Assembly (NCBI GenBank): GCA_035548495.1
Contig: DASZSV010000041.1
Span: 1 to 64,000 of the forward strand
Direction of reading: 5' to 3'
Origin: CAILZL01 sp035548495
GTDB lineage: Bacteria; Pseudomonadota; Gammaproteobacteria; Steroidobacterales; Steroidobacteraceae
Length of the DNA stretch: 64,000 nt
Below, in pieces: positions 18,030-27,552 of this stretch. The notes below the pieces were generated by a model. It was not told the origin of the DNA and did not search any database. It saw nothing but the letters and a program-made list of their open reading frames with translations. The position numbers and the translations under genes were made by a program. Numbering within the stretch: the stretch's first letter is position 1; every line of letters starts with the position of its first letter.

Positions 18030-18758
18030 TTACTTCTTGCCGCCTTCCTTCTTTGCAGGCGCAGCGGCCGCAGCAGGCGCAGCAGCCTTGGCACCGCCCG
18101 CAGCAGCCGCAGGTGCCGCCGCACCTGCAGCAGCCGGTGCTGCCGCTTCGGCAGCAACGGGTGCCGCTTCCACTTCTTCCGCACGCGGATGATGGACGGA
18201 AACCACAGCATCATTGCGGCCATGCTTCAAGGCCACCAGTTCCACACCGGGGGGCAATGGAATGTCGGACAACCGCTTGGTGTCGTTCATGTTCATTTCG
18301 CCCATATCCACTTCCAGATATTCAGGCAGGTCCTTGGGCAGGCACATGACATCCACTTCGTTGGCAAGATGGGAAATGATACCGCCCTGCGTTTTGACAC
18401 CAGGTGCAGTCGAGCCATTCTTGAAGTGCAGCGGAATGGTCATGTGAATGTGTACATCATCAAACACACGCTGCAAATCGACATGCAGCACTTGCTGCTT
18501 GGCCGGATGGCGCTGGATGTCTTTCAGAATGGCAACCTGATTCTGCTCGCCGATCTTGATGTTGAGCAGCGTTGAGAAAAAACGCTCATTCTGCAAGGCG
18601 ACTTGCAGCTTCTGGTGATCGAACGACAGGCCCGCAGCAGGCAGCTTGCCACCATACATGATCGCCGGTACACGTCCGGCATGACGCAGGCGGCGGCTCG
18701 CACCCTTCCCCTGCTTGTCATCGCGGACTTCGGCGACGAGTTCAAATGCAGTTTTCAT
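18030..18758 (-). CDS. rplY: 50S ribosomal protein L25 / general stress protein Ctc
   Basis: The frame begins MKTAFELVAEVRDDKQGKGA with GGAG seven nt upstream, so I place the start at 18758 rather than five codons further up. The product is about 242 residues. An N-terminal L25 domain binding 5S rRNA (RRLRHAGRVPAIMYGG) is followed by the beta-rich TL5/Ctc C-terminal domain. The last ~60 residues are an Ala/Pro-rich tail ending in KKEGGKK, longer than in E. coli L25 but common in Ctc-type proteins. It sits downstream of prs as usual. Confidence 0.95.
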   Translation of the reverse strand: MKTAFELVAEVRDDKQGKGASRRLRHAGRVPAIMYGGKLPAAGLSFDHQKLQVALQNERFFSTLLNIKIGEQNQVAILKDIQRHPAKQQVLHVDLQRVFDDVHIHMTIPLHFKNGSTAPGVKTQGGIISHLANEVDVMCLPKDLPEYLEVDMGEMNMNDTKRLSDIPLPPGVELVALKHGRNDAVVSVHHPRAEEVEAAPVAAEAAAPAAAGAAAPAAAAGGAKAAAPAAAAAPAKKEGGKK

Positions 18759-18848
18759 TTCAGATGTCTCCAACAGTTACAACAAAATTCGCCGTATCAC
18801 TTCGCGACCAAATTGATACAGCGATACCAAAACAGTTTTTCATTTCAT

Positions 18849-18966
18849 TCCCCCTCGATGGGGGAGGGCAAGGGAGAGGGTGAAGAACTTTGCACCTTGC
18901 AAAAACATTCACTCTTCTCAAACCCCTCACCACCAGCCCCTCTCCCTCAAGGGGCGAGGGGAGCTG
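18849..18966. repeat. Inverted pair of dispersed CCCTCACCC/CCCTCTCCC-type repeats
   Basis: Two copies in opposite orientation lie in the rplY-prs gap. The left copy (about 18849-18883) reads CCCTCGATGGGGGAGGG onwards to GGGAGAGGGTGA. The right copy (about 18925-18966) runs CCCTCACCACCAGCCCCTCT then CCCTCAAGGGGCGAGGGG. Each has internal dyad symmetry. A third copy of the same family lies inside the RAYT gene at 51321-51364. Confidence 0.8.
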
Positions 18967-18980
18967 GAGAACAAAACATC

Positions 18981-19934
18981 TCAATCTACATACAACGAGC
19001 TGACGCTTTCCTCATCACGAATACGGCGCATGGTTTCTGCGAGCAATCCTGCCACTGACAACTGACGAATGCGCTTGCAGGCGCGGGCCGTGACACTCAG
19101 CGGAATCGTGTCTGTCACCACCAGTTCATCCAGGTCCGACTGATTGATGCGATCAATTGCCGGACCCGACAACACGGCATGCGTAATGTAAGCCACCACA
19201 CGTTTGGCGCCGGCTTTCTTCAAGGCGCTGGCACCGTGACACAAGGTGCCAGCAGTATCCACCAGATCATCCACCAGCACGCAATTCTTGCCCTGCACCT
19301 CGCCGATGATGTTCATCACTTCGGCAACATTGGCGCGCGGACGGCGCTTGTCGATGATGGCGAGATCAGCATCATCAAGGCGCTTTGCCAATGCACGCGC
19401 ACGCACCACACCGCCGACATCCGGTGACACCACCACCATGTTCTCGTACTTCTGTTTCCATACATCACCGAGCAACACCGGTGATGAATAGACATTGTCC
19501 ACTGGAATATCAAAGAAGCCCTGTATCTGGTCGGAATGCAAATCCACCGTCAACAAACGATCCACACCCGCACCCATGATCATGTTGGCCACCAGCTTGG
19601 CGGTGATCGCTGAACGTTGCGCACGCGGGCGGCGATCAGCGCGCGCATAACCAAAATACGGAATCACTGCGGTAATCCGTCCTGCGGATGCGCGGCGGCA
19701 GGCATCCACCATGATGAGCAATTCCATCAAATGATCATTGGTCGGCGCGCAGGTGGGTTGCACAATGAACACATCACGGCCACGCACATTGTCCATGATT
19801 TCAACACTGAGTTCGCCATCGCTGAAGCGATCAACACTGGCACGGCCCAGCGGCATATTCAGATGACGTGCGATATCGCTGGCCAACGCCGGATTGGCAT
19901 TACACGTAAACACCGACATGCTGGAACGATCCAC
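18981..19934 (-). CDS. prs: Ribose-phosphate pyrophosphokinase (PRPP synthetase)
   Basis: It makes PRPP from ribose 5-phosphate and ATP for nucleotide, His and Trp synthesis. The ~317-residue protein shows FSDGELSVEI, QPTCAPTNDHLMELLIMVDA, DLHSDQIQGFFDIPVDN, VVSPDVGGVVRARALAKRL and the PRPP-binding VLVDDLVDTAGTLCHGA. I place the start at GTG 19934, where GAGG is 7 nt upstream and the length fits betaproteobacterial homologues. TTG 19940 or ATG 19919 are alternatives. It lies between tRNA-Gln and rplY in the classical order. Confidence 0.97.
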   Translation of the reverse strand: MDRSSMSVFTCNANPALASDIARHLNMPLGRASVDRFSDGELSVEIMDNVRGRDVFIVQPTCAPTNDHLMELLIMVDACRRASAGRITAVIPYFGYARADRRPRAQRSAITAKLVANMIMGAGVDRLLTVDLHSDQIQGFFDIPVDNVYSSPVLLGDVWKQKYENMVVVSPDVGGVVRARALAKRLDDADLAIIDKRRPRANVAEVMNIIGEVQGKNCVLVDDLVDTAGTLCHGASALKKAGAKRVVAYITHAVLSGPAIDRINQSDLDELVVTDTIPLSVTARACKRIRQLSVAGLLAETMRRIRDEESVSSLYVD

Positions 19935-20050
19935 GACCAAACCTCAACCTGCCTTTACTACCGATCTCGCCTGTCACAGTACCAGACAGGTTTCAAGTGC
20001 ATCCCACTATCTGCTGTCAAATCATCAAGGCGGCCCATGCCCGCAAGAAC

Positions 20051-20125
20051 TGGCTGGGGTGGAAGGATTCGAACCTCCGAATGGCGGGATCAAAACCCGC
20101 TGCCTTACCACTTGGCGACACCCCA
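20051..20125 (-). tRNA. tRNA-Gln (anticodon TTG)
   Basis: The 75-nt cloverleaf has acceptor TGGGGTG/CACCCCA, anticodon loop TTTTGAT and T-arm GGAGGTTCGAATCCTTCC, with encoded CCA after a G discriminator. It sits between ispE and prs, its conserved place in many beta- and gammaproteobacteria. Confidence 0.95.
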
Positions 20126-20164
20126 ACTTTGTCAACTTATCTCAAATCTGCTGCTCCGTGCATG

Positions 20165-21043
20165 TCATTCATGCGGTACTCGTTCCCGTCGCAATCGCGA
20201 CAGCAACGGTGACCGATTCAATCCCTTCACCACAAAACCACGCCCGATTTCCGCGGGCAATTGCGCAAGTATGTGCGCTGCCTGTTCGCGATTGGGCAAT
20301 GCGGCGAAGATGCAGGCACCGGTGCCGGTTAATCGTGCATCGCCATATTGCCCAAGCCAATCAAGCGCTTGCGCCACTTCGGGGTAACGCGAACAAACGA
20401 CCTTGGTGCAATCGTTGTGTCCATCCCCGGCGCGAAAGGCGCGTATTGTGGTGACGGGTGTATCGCGTGTCAATTCAGATGCTTGAAAGATGGCGGCAGT
20501 GCTCACCGAAACCGGGGGCTGAATCACCAGATAATGATGTTCTGGAAAGTCGAGCGGCCACAGTTGTTCACCCACGCCCTCTGCCCAGGCCGCTTGACCA
20601 CGTACAAACACCGGTACATCGGCGCCGAGTTTCAAGCCCATTACAGCCAGCTGGTCTACGGTCAGATTCAATGACCAGAGTTGATTAAGCGCTACCAGCA
20701 CGGTTGCTGCATCCGAACTACCACCACCCAATCCGGCCTGCATGGGAATGCGCTTGATCAATTCAATGGCAACACCAGATGTATGGCGGGCATGTGCCGC
20801 CAGCATGCGCGCAGCGCGAACAACCAGGTCATGTTCCGGATCAACTTCTTGCGGACCCGACTTGCGTTCAATCACCGCCGCGGGCCGCTGATAAAAGCGC
20901 AGCTCATCGCACAGATCAATAAATTGAAATGCCGTTTGCAACAGGTGATAACCATCGGCACGTCTGCCGACAATGTGCAAAAACAGATTGAGCTTGGCAG
21001 GTGCGGGCCAGTAATCAGGATTGCCAAGCGGAATATCAGTCAT
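20165..21043 (-). CDS. ispE: 4-diphosphocytidyl-2-C-methyl-D-erythritol kinase
   Basis: The 292-residue GHMP kinase catalyses the ATP-dependent phosphorylation step of the MEP isoprenoid pathway. Visible landmarks are APAKLNLFLHIVGRRADGYH at the N-terminus, the ATP-binding loop MQAGLGGGSSDAATVLVALN in the first half and LTGTGACIFAALPN near the C-terminus. Its neighbours, lolB upstream and tRNA-Gln/prs downstream, match the usual order. Confidence 0.97.
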   Translation of the reverse strand: MTDIPLGNPDYWPAPAKLNLFLHIVGRRADGYHLLQTAFQFIDLCDELRFYQRPAAVIERKSGPQEVDPEHDLVVRAARMLAAHARHTSGVAIELIKRIPMQAGLGGGSSDAATVLVALNQLWSLNLTVDQLAVMGLKLGADVPVFVRGQAAWAEGVGEQLWPLDFPEHHYLVIQPPVSVSTAAIFQASELTRDTPVTTIRAFRAGDGHNDCTKVVCSRYPEVAQALDWLGQYGDARLTGTGACIFAALPNREQAAHILAQLPAEIGRGFVVKGLNRSPLLSRLRRERVPHE

Positions 21044-21118
21044 GGAAAGTTAATGTACACAGCGGGTTTCATGTTCGCATTGTCTGTGATGATCAATACC
21101 ACATCAGGCAATACAACC

Positions 21119-21676
21119 TCATTGCAACTGCCACTGCGAAATCACCACACGGATCCTGACTGCATCGCGTGTCGCAGTGATTCTTTTTGGTAGCAGCAAG
21201 CCATTCACATCCACAGTATCGCCATATTCAATGTGCCAGCCATCCTGTTGCAACACCCTGCCGCCTGCACTGCTCCATTGATACGCGCCCGGCGCCGGAA
21301 CACCGCGCAACCAGTAACTCATCTGCCGCACTGGAATTGCAGTACCGAGTTGTGCACTGAGCACGTCCAGCGCAGCATCGGCATCGTAATGTTCACCGTT
21401 GCCCAATGTAAGATGCAAGGTGTCATCGAGCAACACATACACCGAACCGGTATTCAGCGGACCATGCAAATGAACTTGCGAAACACTGTTTATCTGTTGC
21501 CACGCAAACGCACCCGAACCGGCCTGTGCAACACCGGTGATACCAATACGTCCCTGCGCAGACCAGTCACGCAATTGCGATACATCCTTGATGTCATGAA
21601 TGGTTTCACGCGGCGGCTGCGTGACACAACCGCCGAGCAACAGCAGGACAACCAGAGAAAAATATCTTGTCGCCAT
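21119..21676 (-). CDS. lolB: Outer-membrane lipoprotein receptor LolB
   Basis: A lipoprotein signal with lipobox LLLGGC puts the protein on the outer membrane; total length is 185 residues from ATG 21676. LolB accepts lipoproteins from LolA and inserts them in the outer membrane. The body contains the characteristic WSAQGRIGI, GPLNTGSVYVLL and YWLRGVPAPG segments. The ATG overlaps the stop of the TPR gene by one base (TGATG), which argues for coupled translation. The position upstream of ispE is the classical lolB context. Confidence 0.94.
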   Translation of the reverse strand: MATRYFSLVVLLLLGGCVTQPPRETIHDIKDVSQLRDWSAQGRIGITGVAQAGSGAFAWQQINSVSQVHLHGPLNTGSVYVLLDDTLHLTLGNGEHYDADAALDVLSAQLGTAIPVRQMSYWLRGVPAPGAYQWSSAGGRVLQQDGWHIEYGDTVDVNGLLLPKRITATRDAVRIRVVISQWQLQ

Positions 21677-23430
21677 CACTTTGCGGGCGCGTCCCTGACC
21701 TTGTCCGGCATCTTGCCCGGCGTTTTACGCTGTTTTTCGGCCTGCTGAATGCGCTTGAGCAACTGCGGATTCTTTGGCGAATGAGTCAAGCCCACCTGCC
21801 ATGCCTGCATTGCATCGTCATGGCGTTTGAGCGACCACAGCACTTCACCAAGGTGATAATCGAGATCAGCATCAATGATGCGCTTCACCGCGCGTTGCAG
21901 GTAATCCAGCGCTACAGATGCATGCCCCAGCTTGAATTCCGCCCAGCCCATGCTGTCAAGCACGGCACCGCTATCGGGAGAATATTGCAACGCATGTTGA
22001 ATCAACTCGCGTCCCTCGCGAACATCACCCGTGCGGTCAACCAGCGTGTATCCCAGGGCATTCAATACCACCGGATCCTCAGGACGAATCGCGAGCAATG
22101 CACGCATCTCTTTCACTGCTTCGCTGATCTTGTTGAGTTTCACCAGCAGGAATGAACGGGCCAGCCGTAATGGCGCATCGTCGGGATAAGCGGTAACCGC
22201 CTTGTCATACAGCGCCAGCGCACCCTTGTCGTCACCGCTTGCACTCAACAGATCGGCTTCAGCACGGATCATGTCGATGTTCTTGTCGGGATTGCCTTCG
22301 CCATATTGCTTTAGTGATGCCAGCGCCGCATCAATACCATCCTGCTGCTGAATCAGTTGCGCCAGACGTATCTGCGCGGGCACGGCGTATTCACCGCTTT
22401 CAACACGTGAATACAACTGCCGTGCATTGTCGATGGAACCGGCACGTTCGGCGATTTGCGCCATCCCAAAAATGGCTTCACTGACATGCGAGCCGGCGCT
22501 CATCAACTGGCTGTAACGATCAAACGCGGATTGATACGCGCCCGTCTGCAAATCCACCTGCGCAAGAAACAGCACCGCGGCACTGGCGTCGCCATCGTCT
22601 TTTTCTATGTCTTTGAGCAGTTGCAATGCTTCATCGACATGCTCGGCCTCAAACAGCAATTCCGCATACTCAACACGCGTTGCGGGTGTCTTGTCGTTGT
22701 CGATGACGGATTTGCCGGTGGCCAGTGCTGCGTCCGTGTTGCCGCCGGCCAGTTGTGCACGTGCCAGCAGCATGCCCGCTGGTGACCAGTAAGGCGACAA
22801 CTCATGTGCACGCTGCGCCTGTTGCAACATCAGCGGCTGATTGGATGTTTGCGCCGCCAGTTTGGCCACCGCGTAATGTGCTTCGGCAACCTGTGGATAT
22901 TTGTCGCAGAGTTCTTGCAAGACCGCCAATGCGGCACTGGTGTCGGCCTGCTCAAGTTTGGGCAGCAATTGCAAAAAACCCGATGCAGGGGTGATGTACG
23001 CGGACGACAACAGCGCATCCAGATGCATTACGGCGGGATCAAGCTGGTAAAGGCGCAGTGCCGACAAGGCGGCAATTTCATGCGCATCCTGACTGGTGGG
23101 ATTGATCTGCAACCAGCGTTGCGCGCTGTACAATGCGGCCTGCCACTGTTCATGATCATAATCCGCCTGCGTGGCTTCCTTGACCAGTTCTTCATCATCA
23201 CTGCGTTGGGTTGCCAGCTGGTACCAGTGTGCAGCCTCAACATACCTGCCATCATCCAGTGCCTTCTTGGCGGTAGATACCATCGCCGGCACGGTCATCT
23301 GCGACAATGCGGCATCCTGAACTTGCTGCTGGGAAACGGTACATCCCGCCAGCAACAACCCGGTCAGCACCATGCATCCTCTGAAACCTGCAAGGTTCGG
23401 CAATTCAATTCCGGATTTGAAAAATGACAC
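21676..23430 (-). CDS. TPR-repeat lipoprotein upstream of lolB
   Basis: The product is up to 584 residues. Its lipoprotein signal has lipobox LLAGC and is followed by a nearly continuous series of tetratricopeptide-like helical repeats, for example NALGYTLVDRTGDVREGREL and SMGWAEFKLGHASVALDYLQ. It is equivalent in position to the TPR gene between hemA and lolB in Pseudomonas. A scaffold role at the cell envelope is likely; partners are not known to me. The start could be GTG 23430 (GGTGAT nearby) or ATG 23373, which gives a very short MVLTGLLLAGC signal. The C-terminus is basic and Pro/Lys-rich. Confidence 0.85.
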   Translation of the reverse strand: MSFFKSGIELPNLAGFRGCMVLTGLLLAGCTVSQQQVQDAALSQMTVPAMVSTAKKALDDGRYVEAAHWYQLATQRSDDEELVKEATQADYDHEQWQAALYSAQRWLQINPTSQDAHEIAALSALRLYQLDPAVMHLDALLSSAYITPASGFLQLLPKLEQADTSAALAVLQELCDKYPQVAEAHYAVAKLAAQTSNQPLMLQQAQRAHELSPYWSPAGMLLARAQLAGGNTDAALATGKSVIDNDKTPATRVEYAELLFEAEHVDEALQLLKDIEKDDGDASAAVLFLAQVDLQTGAYQSAFDRYSQLMSAGSHVSEAIFGMAQIAERAGSIDNARQLYSRVESGEYAVPAQIRLAQLIQQQDGIDAALASLKQYGEGNPDKNIDMIRAEADLLSASGDDKGALALYDKAVTAYPDDAPLRLARSFLLVKLNKISEAVKEMRALLAIRPEDPVVLNALGYTLVDRTGDVREGRELIQHALQYSPDSGAVLDSMGWAEFKLGHASVALDYLQRAVKRIIDADLDYHLGEVLWSLKRHDDAMQAWQVGLTHSPKNPQLLKRIQQAEKQRKTPGKMPDKVRDAPAK

Positions 23431-23637
23431 TGATCACCACACGATGTTCTGGATAATAAAGACGGAGCGCAACTATACCTATATTTGTTATAAGCCGCTG
23501 TGACGAACCGGATAACCAGTGTCCGGAATTGCCGTAAATACCGCTTGCGCCGCGGATTTGAGACAGGTTGCAAACGGCTTTCTTGTGTTGCCCGCCTACA
23601 TCCGTGACAATCCGCAGCAAATTACGCCGTCCAAACC

Positions 23638-24942
23638 ATGCCCTTCATCGTTGTCGGAATCAATCATCGCACTGCGCCCGTGGAACTCCGCGAAAAAGTC
23701 GTCTTCGCGGAACCCGAACTTCCGGCCGCACTGGATGAATTGCGGCAACTGCCACAGGTGCGCGAATCAGTGATCGTTTCAACCTGCAACCGCACCGAGC
23801 TGTATTGTTATGCCGACGTTGAAGATCCGGTGGCCGCATCGCACACCGCGTCGCCGGCCAATATCCCGGCAACCATCATTGACTGGCTGGCCCAATGGCA
23901 TGAAATCAATGCCAGCGACATTCATGGCTGCGTATATCAGCATCATGACACCACCGCCATTCGTCATGCATTTGCAGTGGCATCCGGGATGGATTCGATG
24001 ATGCTGGGCGAAGCCCAAATTCTTGGACAACTGAAAGATGCATACCGGGCAGCGCAGCAGACCCACAGCACCGGCCCCTATCTGCATCGCCTGTTTCAAG
24101 CAGCCTTCTCCGCTGCCAAGCGGGTACGCACTGAAACACGCATTGGCGCCAGCGCAGTGTCAGTCGCTTCCGCCGCGGTCAGCATGGCCAGAACCGTGTT
24201 CGAAAAACTTGAAGAACGCACAGCCTTGTTGCTTGGCGCAGGTGAAACCATCGCGCTGGCTGCACGCCATCTGCATGCCAGTGGCGTGCGTCGCATGATT
24301 GTATGCAATCGCACACTGGAACGCGCACAAGCATTGGCGGAAGAATTTGACGGCTTTGCCATTACCCTCGACCGGCTCGACACTCATTTGCCCGAAGCCG
24401 ATATCATCATCTCTTCCACCGCAAGCCCGGCCCCATTGATAACACATGATGCAGTCAAGCAGGCCTTGAAGGCGCGCCGTCACAAACCCATGTTCATGGC
24501 GGACATTGCCGTGCCGCGTGACATTGAACCGGAGGTCGCCAAACTTTCCGATGTCTATCTGTTCACCATTGATCATTTGCAAACCGTGGTCAGCGACAAC
24601 CTTGCCGCTCGCCAGCAAGCCGCTGTCAGCGCCGAGCAATTGCTGGATGAAGAAGTGCATGTCTTTGAACAACACTTGCGCACGCTGGATGCCGTACCCA
24701 CCATTCGCCAGTTGCGCGATGACGCCGAGGCATTGAAGACACAGACCATTGAGCAGGCGCGGCGCATGTTGAACAATGGCCGTCCCGCACAGGAAGTGCT
24801 GGAATTCCTTGCAGATACATTAACCCATCGTCTGATCCATTCACCCAGCCAGCGTCTGCGTCAGGCAGGCGAACAGGGCGAAGCCGATTTAATACGCGCA
24901 GCACAAGAACTGTTTGCACTTTCCAACTCATCCAGATCATGA
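23638..24942 (+). CDS. hemA: Glutamyl-tRNA reductase
   Basis: The 434-residue protein reduces glutamyl-tRNA to glutamate-1-semialdehyde, the first committed step of C5 tetrapyrrole synthesis. The catalytic Cys50 lies in IVSTCNRTELY. GINHRTAPVELREK is at the N-terminus, the MLGEAQILGQLK segment is near residue 120, and LLGAGETIALAARHL marks the NADPH-binding domain. A C-terminal dimerisation helix follows. The gene diverges from the TPR lipoprotein, and its stop overlaps the prfA ATG (ATGA). Confidence 0.98.
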   Translation: MPFIVVGINHRTAPVELREKVVFAEPELPAALDELRQLPQVRESVIVSTCNRTELYCYADVEDPVAASHTASPANIPATIIDWLAQWHEINASDIHGCVYQHHDTTAIRHAFAVASGMDSMMLGEAQILGQLKDAYRAAQQTHSTGPYLHRLFQAAFSAAKRVRTETRIGASAVSVASAAVSMARTVFEKLEERTALLLGAGETIALAARHLHASGVRRMIVCNRTLERAQALAEEFDGFAITLDRLDTHLPEADIIISSTASPAPLITHDAVKQALKARRHKPMFMADIAVPRDIEPEVAKLSDVYLFTIDHLQTVVSDNLAARQQAAVSAEQLLDEEVHVFEQHLRTLDAVPTIRQLRDDAEALKTQTIEQARRMLNNGRPAQEVLEFLADTLTHRLIHSPSQRLRQAGEQGEADLIRAAQELFALSNSSRS

Positions 24943-26018
24943 AAGAGTCGATCAAACTTAAACTGGAGAAACTGGCCGAACGCCATGCAGAAGTCAGTGC
25001 ATTGTTGTCGGATGCCGCCACCATCAGCGACAGCAACCGCTTTCGGGAGTTGTCAATGGAGTATGCCAAACTCGATCCGGTGGTCAGCCGTTATCACGCC
25101 TATCAAAAGCTGATCGGTGAATATGCGGCTGCACAGGACATGGCCACTGGTACTGACACCGAAATGCGGGAGCTTGGACGCGAAGAAAGCAGAGACCTTG
25201 AAACAAAAATTACCGCAGAGGAGACTGAGCTCGCGAAGCTGCTCATTCCCAGAGATCCGCGCGATAACAGCAACATCTATCTTGAAGTGCGCGCCGGCAC
25301 CGGTGGCGATGAAGCAGCCATTTTTGCGGGCGATTTGTTCCGCATGTATTCACGTTACGCCGATACGCACGGCTGGCGCGTGGAAGTGATGTCGGAAAGT
25401 CCCGGCGAACACGGCGGCTACAAGGAAATCATCAGTCGCATCGAAGGCAATGGCGCATTTTCCAAATTGAAGTTTGAAGCGGGCACGCATCGCGTACAAC
25501 GCGTGCCGGCCACCGAAGCACAGGGACGCATTCATACCTCAGCATGCACGGTTGCCGTGCTGCCCGAAGCAGATGAGATCGGCGCCATTGAAATCAATCC
25601 CGCGGACCTGCGTATCGACACCTATCGTGCATCGGGCGCTGGTGGCCAGCACGTCAACAAGACCGACTCTGCCATTCGTATCACGCATATTCCAACGGGC
25701 ACCATTGTTGAATGCCAGGAAGAACGTTCACAGCACAAAAACCGTTCGCGTGCCATGTCGCTGCTGAAATCACGTTTGCTTGCGGCGGAACAGGCCAAAC
25801 GTGCACAACAGGAAGCGGCATCGCGCAAGCTGCAAGTGGGTTCCGGTGATCGCTCGGAACGCATTCGTACTTACAATTTCCCACAGGGAAGATTGACCGA
25901 TCACCGCATCAACCTGACTATTTACAAACTCGACATGGTGATGAATGGTGATCTGGATGATGTCATCGAACCATTACAACAGGAATATCAGGCAGAGCAG
26001 CTGGCGCAGCTGGAGTGA
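24939..26018 (+). CDS. prfA: Peptide chain release factor 1
   Basis: The 359-residue class I release factor recognises UAA and UAG. The codon-recognition tripeptide is seen in VQRVPATEAQGR, and the peptidyl-hydrolysis GGQ in ASGAGGQHVNKTDSAIR. The length is normal. It overlaps hemA by 4 bp. Its usual partner prmC, which methylates the GGQ glutamine, is not directly downstream but about 1.9 kb away. Confidence 0.98.
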   Translation: MKESIKLKLEKLAERHAEVSALLSDAATISDSNRFRELSMEYAKLDPVVSRYHAYQKLIGEYAAAQDMATGTDTEMRELGREESRDLETKITAEETELAKLLIPRDPRDNSNIYLEVRAGTGGDEAAIFAGDLFRMYSRYADTHGWRVEVMSESPGEHGGYKEIISRIEGNGAFSKLKFEAGTHRVQRVPATEAQGRIHTSACTVAVLPEADEIGAIEINPADLRIDTYRASGAGGQHVNKTDSAIRITHIPTGTIVECQEERSQHKNRSRAMSLLKSRLLAAEQAKRAQQEAASRKLQVGSGDRSERIRTYNFPQGRLTDHRINLTIYKLDMVMNGDLDDVIEPLQQEYQAEQLAQLE

Positions 26019-26161
26019 TGATTTGACTGGCTTTTGATCAACCTGCGGCTTCCGGCTCTTTCCCGAAAGACCAAAATCTTCACATGTCTCGCAGCGAGAA
26101 GCACTTACAGCATTGATGATGCCCTTCGGCGAGACCAGGGTGAACTGAATGATTCATTACT

Positions 26162-26186
26162 GGATTCCAGCCTTCGCGGGAATGAC
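26162..26186. repeat. REP-like hairpin repeat
   Basis: GGATTCCAGC-CTTC-GCGGGAATGA is a copy of the element at 17160 with one stem mismatch. It lies in the 255-bp gap between prfA and the DUF3224 gene, where I see nothing else. Confidence 0.65.
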
Positions 26187-26273
26187 TTATTACTGCGAAT
26201 ATAAGTTGCACCGGATTTATGCAGAATACAATTCTCTCATGCACAGACAAGGAACGCCTCGTTTCTTTAAACA

Positions 26274-26669
26274 TCACTCCGGCAATGTATACCGGAATTC
26301 ATAGTAGTGCTTTCCCTGTTCAATATTGAGCAACATCTCACCTGCAATTCCCGTGAGCTGATCCGTGCCTGAATCTGGGACTATCCTGATAGTGAGTTGT
26401 GATTCGCCGCGATTCATTATGCCATTGTGTTGCATGATGAAACTTCCCTGACGGCCATTCAATGTGCCTTGAACTTTTTCCATTGCAACATAGCCTGCTG
26501 ATCCTGGCACTGATGAACGATAGGCGAGCATCTGGCCGCTGCCAGTACCATTCATTTCACCACTGAATACTTTAGCAATGACCACGCGCCCCACCGATGA
26601 GTCGCCCGCACCATCTTGATACGGCTGCGGAATGATGGTGACTTCAAATGTGCCTTTGGCGGTTTGCAT
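26274..26669 (-). CDS. DUF3224 domain protein
   Basis: The product is 131 residues from ATG 26669; the frame extends 25 codons further up with poor sequence. The whole protein matches the DUF3224 pattern as I remember it: AKGTFEVTI, a central GSAGYVAMEKVQGTLNGRQG, FIMQHNGIMNRG and a C-terminal GEMLLNIEQGKHYYEFRYTLP. These small cytoplasmic beta-barrel-like proteins have no established function. It is transcribed in the same direction as, and downstream of, the gstA terminator. Confidence 0.8.
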   Translation of the reverse strand: MQTAKGTFEVTIIPQPYQDGAGDSSVGRVVIAKVFSGEMNGTGSGQMLAYRSSVPGSAGYVAMEKVQGTLNGRQGSFIMQHNGIMNRGESQLTIRIVPDSGTDQLTGIAGEMLLNIEQGKHYYEFRYTLPE

Positions 26670-26760
26670 AAACCATGTTCGATGCATGTGGTGACAGGGA
26701 GCGCTATTGTGGATATTTACCCAGGTTTTGCAATACGACATCACACATGCTAAGTGCTGA

Positions 26761-26794
26761 AAATAAAAACGGCGCGAGCATCACACCCGCGCCG
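26761..26794 (-). terminator. Rho-independent terminator after the glutathione transferase gene
   Basis: A 7-bp stem CGGCGCG/CGCGCCG (26770-26776 with 26788-26794) is followed on the minus strand by TTTTTATTT. Confidence 0.8.
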
Positions 26795-26819
26795 CTGGAT
26801 AATTAACGTCAACAAGACA

Positions 26820-27431
26820 TCAACCCGATGCAGCTTTCTCCGCAGCATGCGCTGCTTGCACGGCAGGCCGGGCAGCAATACGGGCATGCAATGCTTTCAC
26901 ATTCGGCCACTTGTCGAGATTGATGCCGACAAAGCCGCTCCAGTTCACCACCACATATAAATAGGCATCAGCAATCGTGAAGGCATTGCCGGTCAGGTAC
27001 TCCTTACCGGCAAGACTGTTTTCAACGAAATCCAGACGCTTGCCGATTTTCTCGATGGAACTGATCCTGGTCTGCTCCGGTGTATCCGGATTGAACAACG
27101 GCGAATAGCTCTTATGAATTTCGGAATTGATGAATCCCAGCCATTCCTGCAGACGATAACGCGCCATGGTGCCGTTGGCTGGCGCCAAACCGGCTTCGGG
27201 TTTCTTGTCGGCAAGATATTGCATGATCGCCGGTCCTTCGGTCAGCACTGAACCATCATCCAGTTGCAGGACAGGCACATAACCCTTGGGATTGATTTTC
27301 CAGAAATCAGCGCCGCTGGCTGTGGTTTTGGTTTTGTTGTTGACCTTTTCAATTTCAAACGGCAATCCCAGTTCTCGCAGCACGATGTGCGATGCCAGTG
27401 AGCACGCGCCAGGACTGAAATACAGCTTCAT
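26820..27431 (-). CDS. gstA: Glutathione S-transferase (GstA-like, beta class)
   Basis: The product is 203 residues from ATG 27431, which has GAGGAG 6 nt upstream. The N-terminal thioredoxin-like domain (MKLYFSPGACSLASHIVLRE) carries the Cys10 and Ser11 typical of beta-class enzymes. GYVPVLQLDDGSVLTEGPAI supplies the cis-Pro and glutathione contacts, and the C-terminal helical domain includes NAFTIADAYLYVVVNW. It conjugates glutathione to electrophiles or reduces peroxides; the substrate is unknown. It diverges from an HxlR regulator, with two matching operators between them, so it is probably the regulator's target. Confidence 0.93.
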   Translation of the reverse strand: MKLYFSPGACSLASHIVLRELGLPFEIEKVNNKTKTTASGADFWKINPKGYVPVLQLDDGSVLTEGPAIMQYLADKKPEAGLAPANGTMARYRLQEWLGFINSEIHKSYSPLFNPDTPEQTRISSIEKIGKRLDFVENSLAGKEYLTGNAFTIADAYLYVVVNWSGFVGINLDKWPNVKALHARIAARPAVQAAHAAEKAASG

Positions 27432-27508
27432 GATGACTCCTCTATCGGTTTTGCAACAACGGATTGCGGCAGATGAGCGCCGCCTGATCAATAACTATAA
27501 GTATTTTA

Positions 27509-27523
27509 GTTACATTTTGTAAC
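27509..27523. promoter_or_regulatory. Probable HxlR operator, site 1
   Basis: GTTAC-N5-GTAAC, a dyad in the divergent gstA/hxlR promoter region, on the gstA side. Confidence 0.65.
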
Positions 27524-27552
27524 CATATCACTGGCGGTAAGTAAAAGAATCG

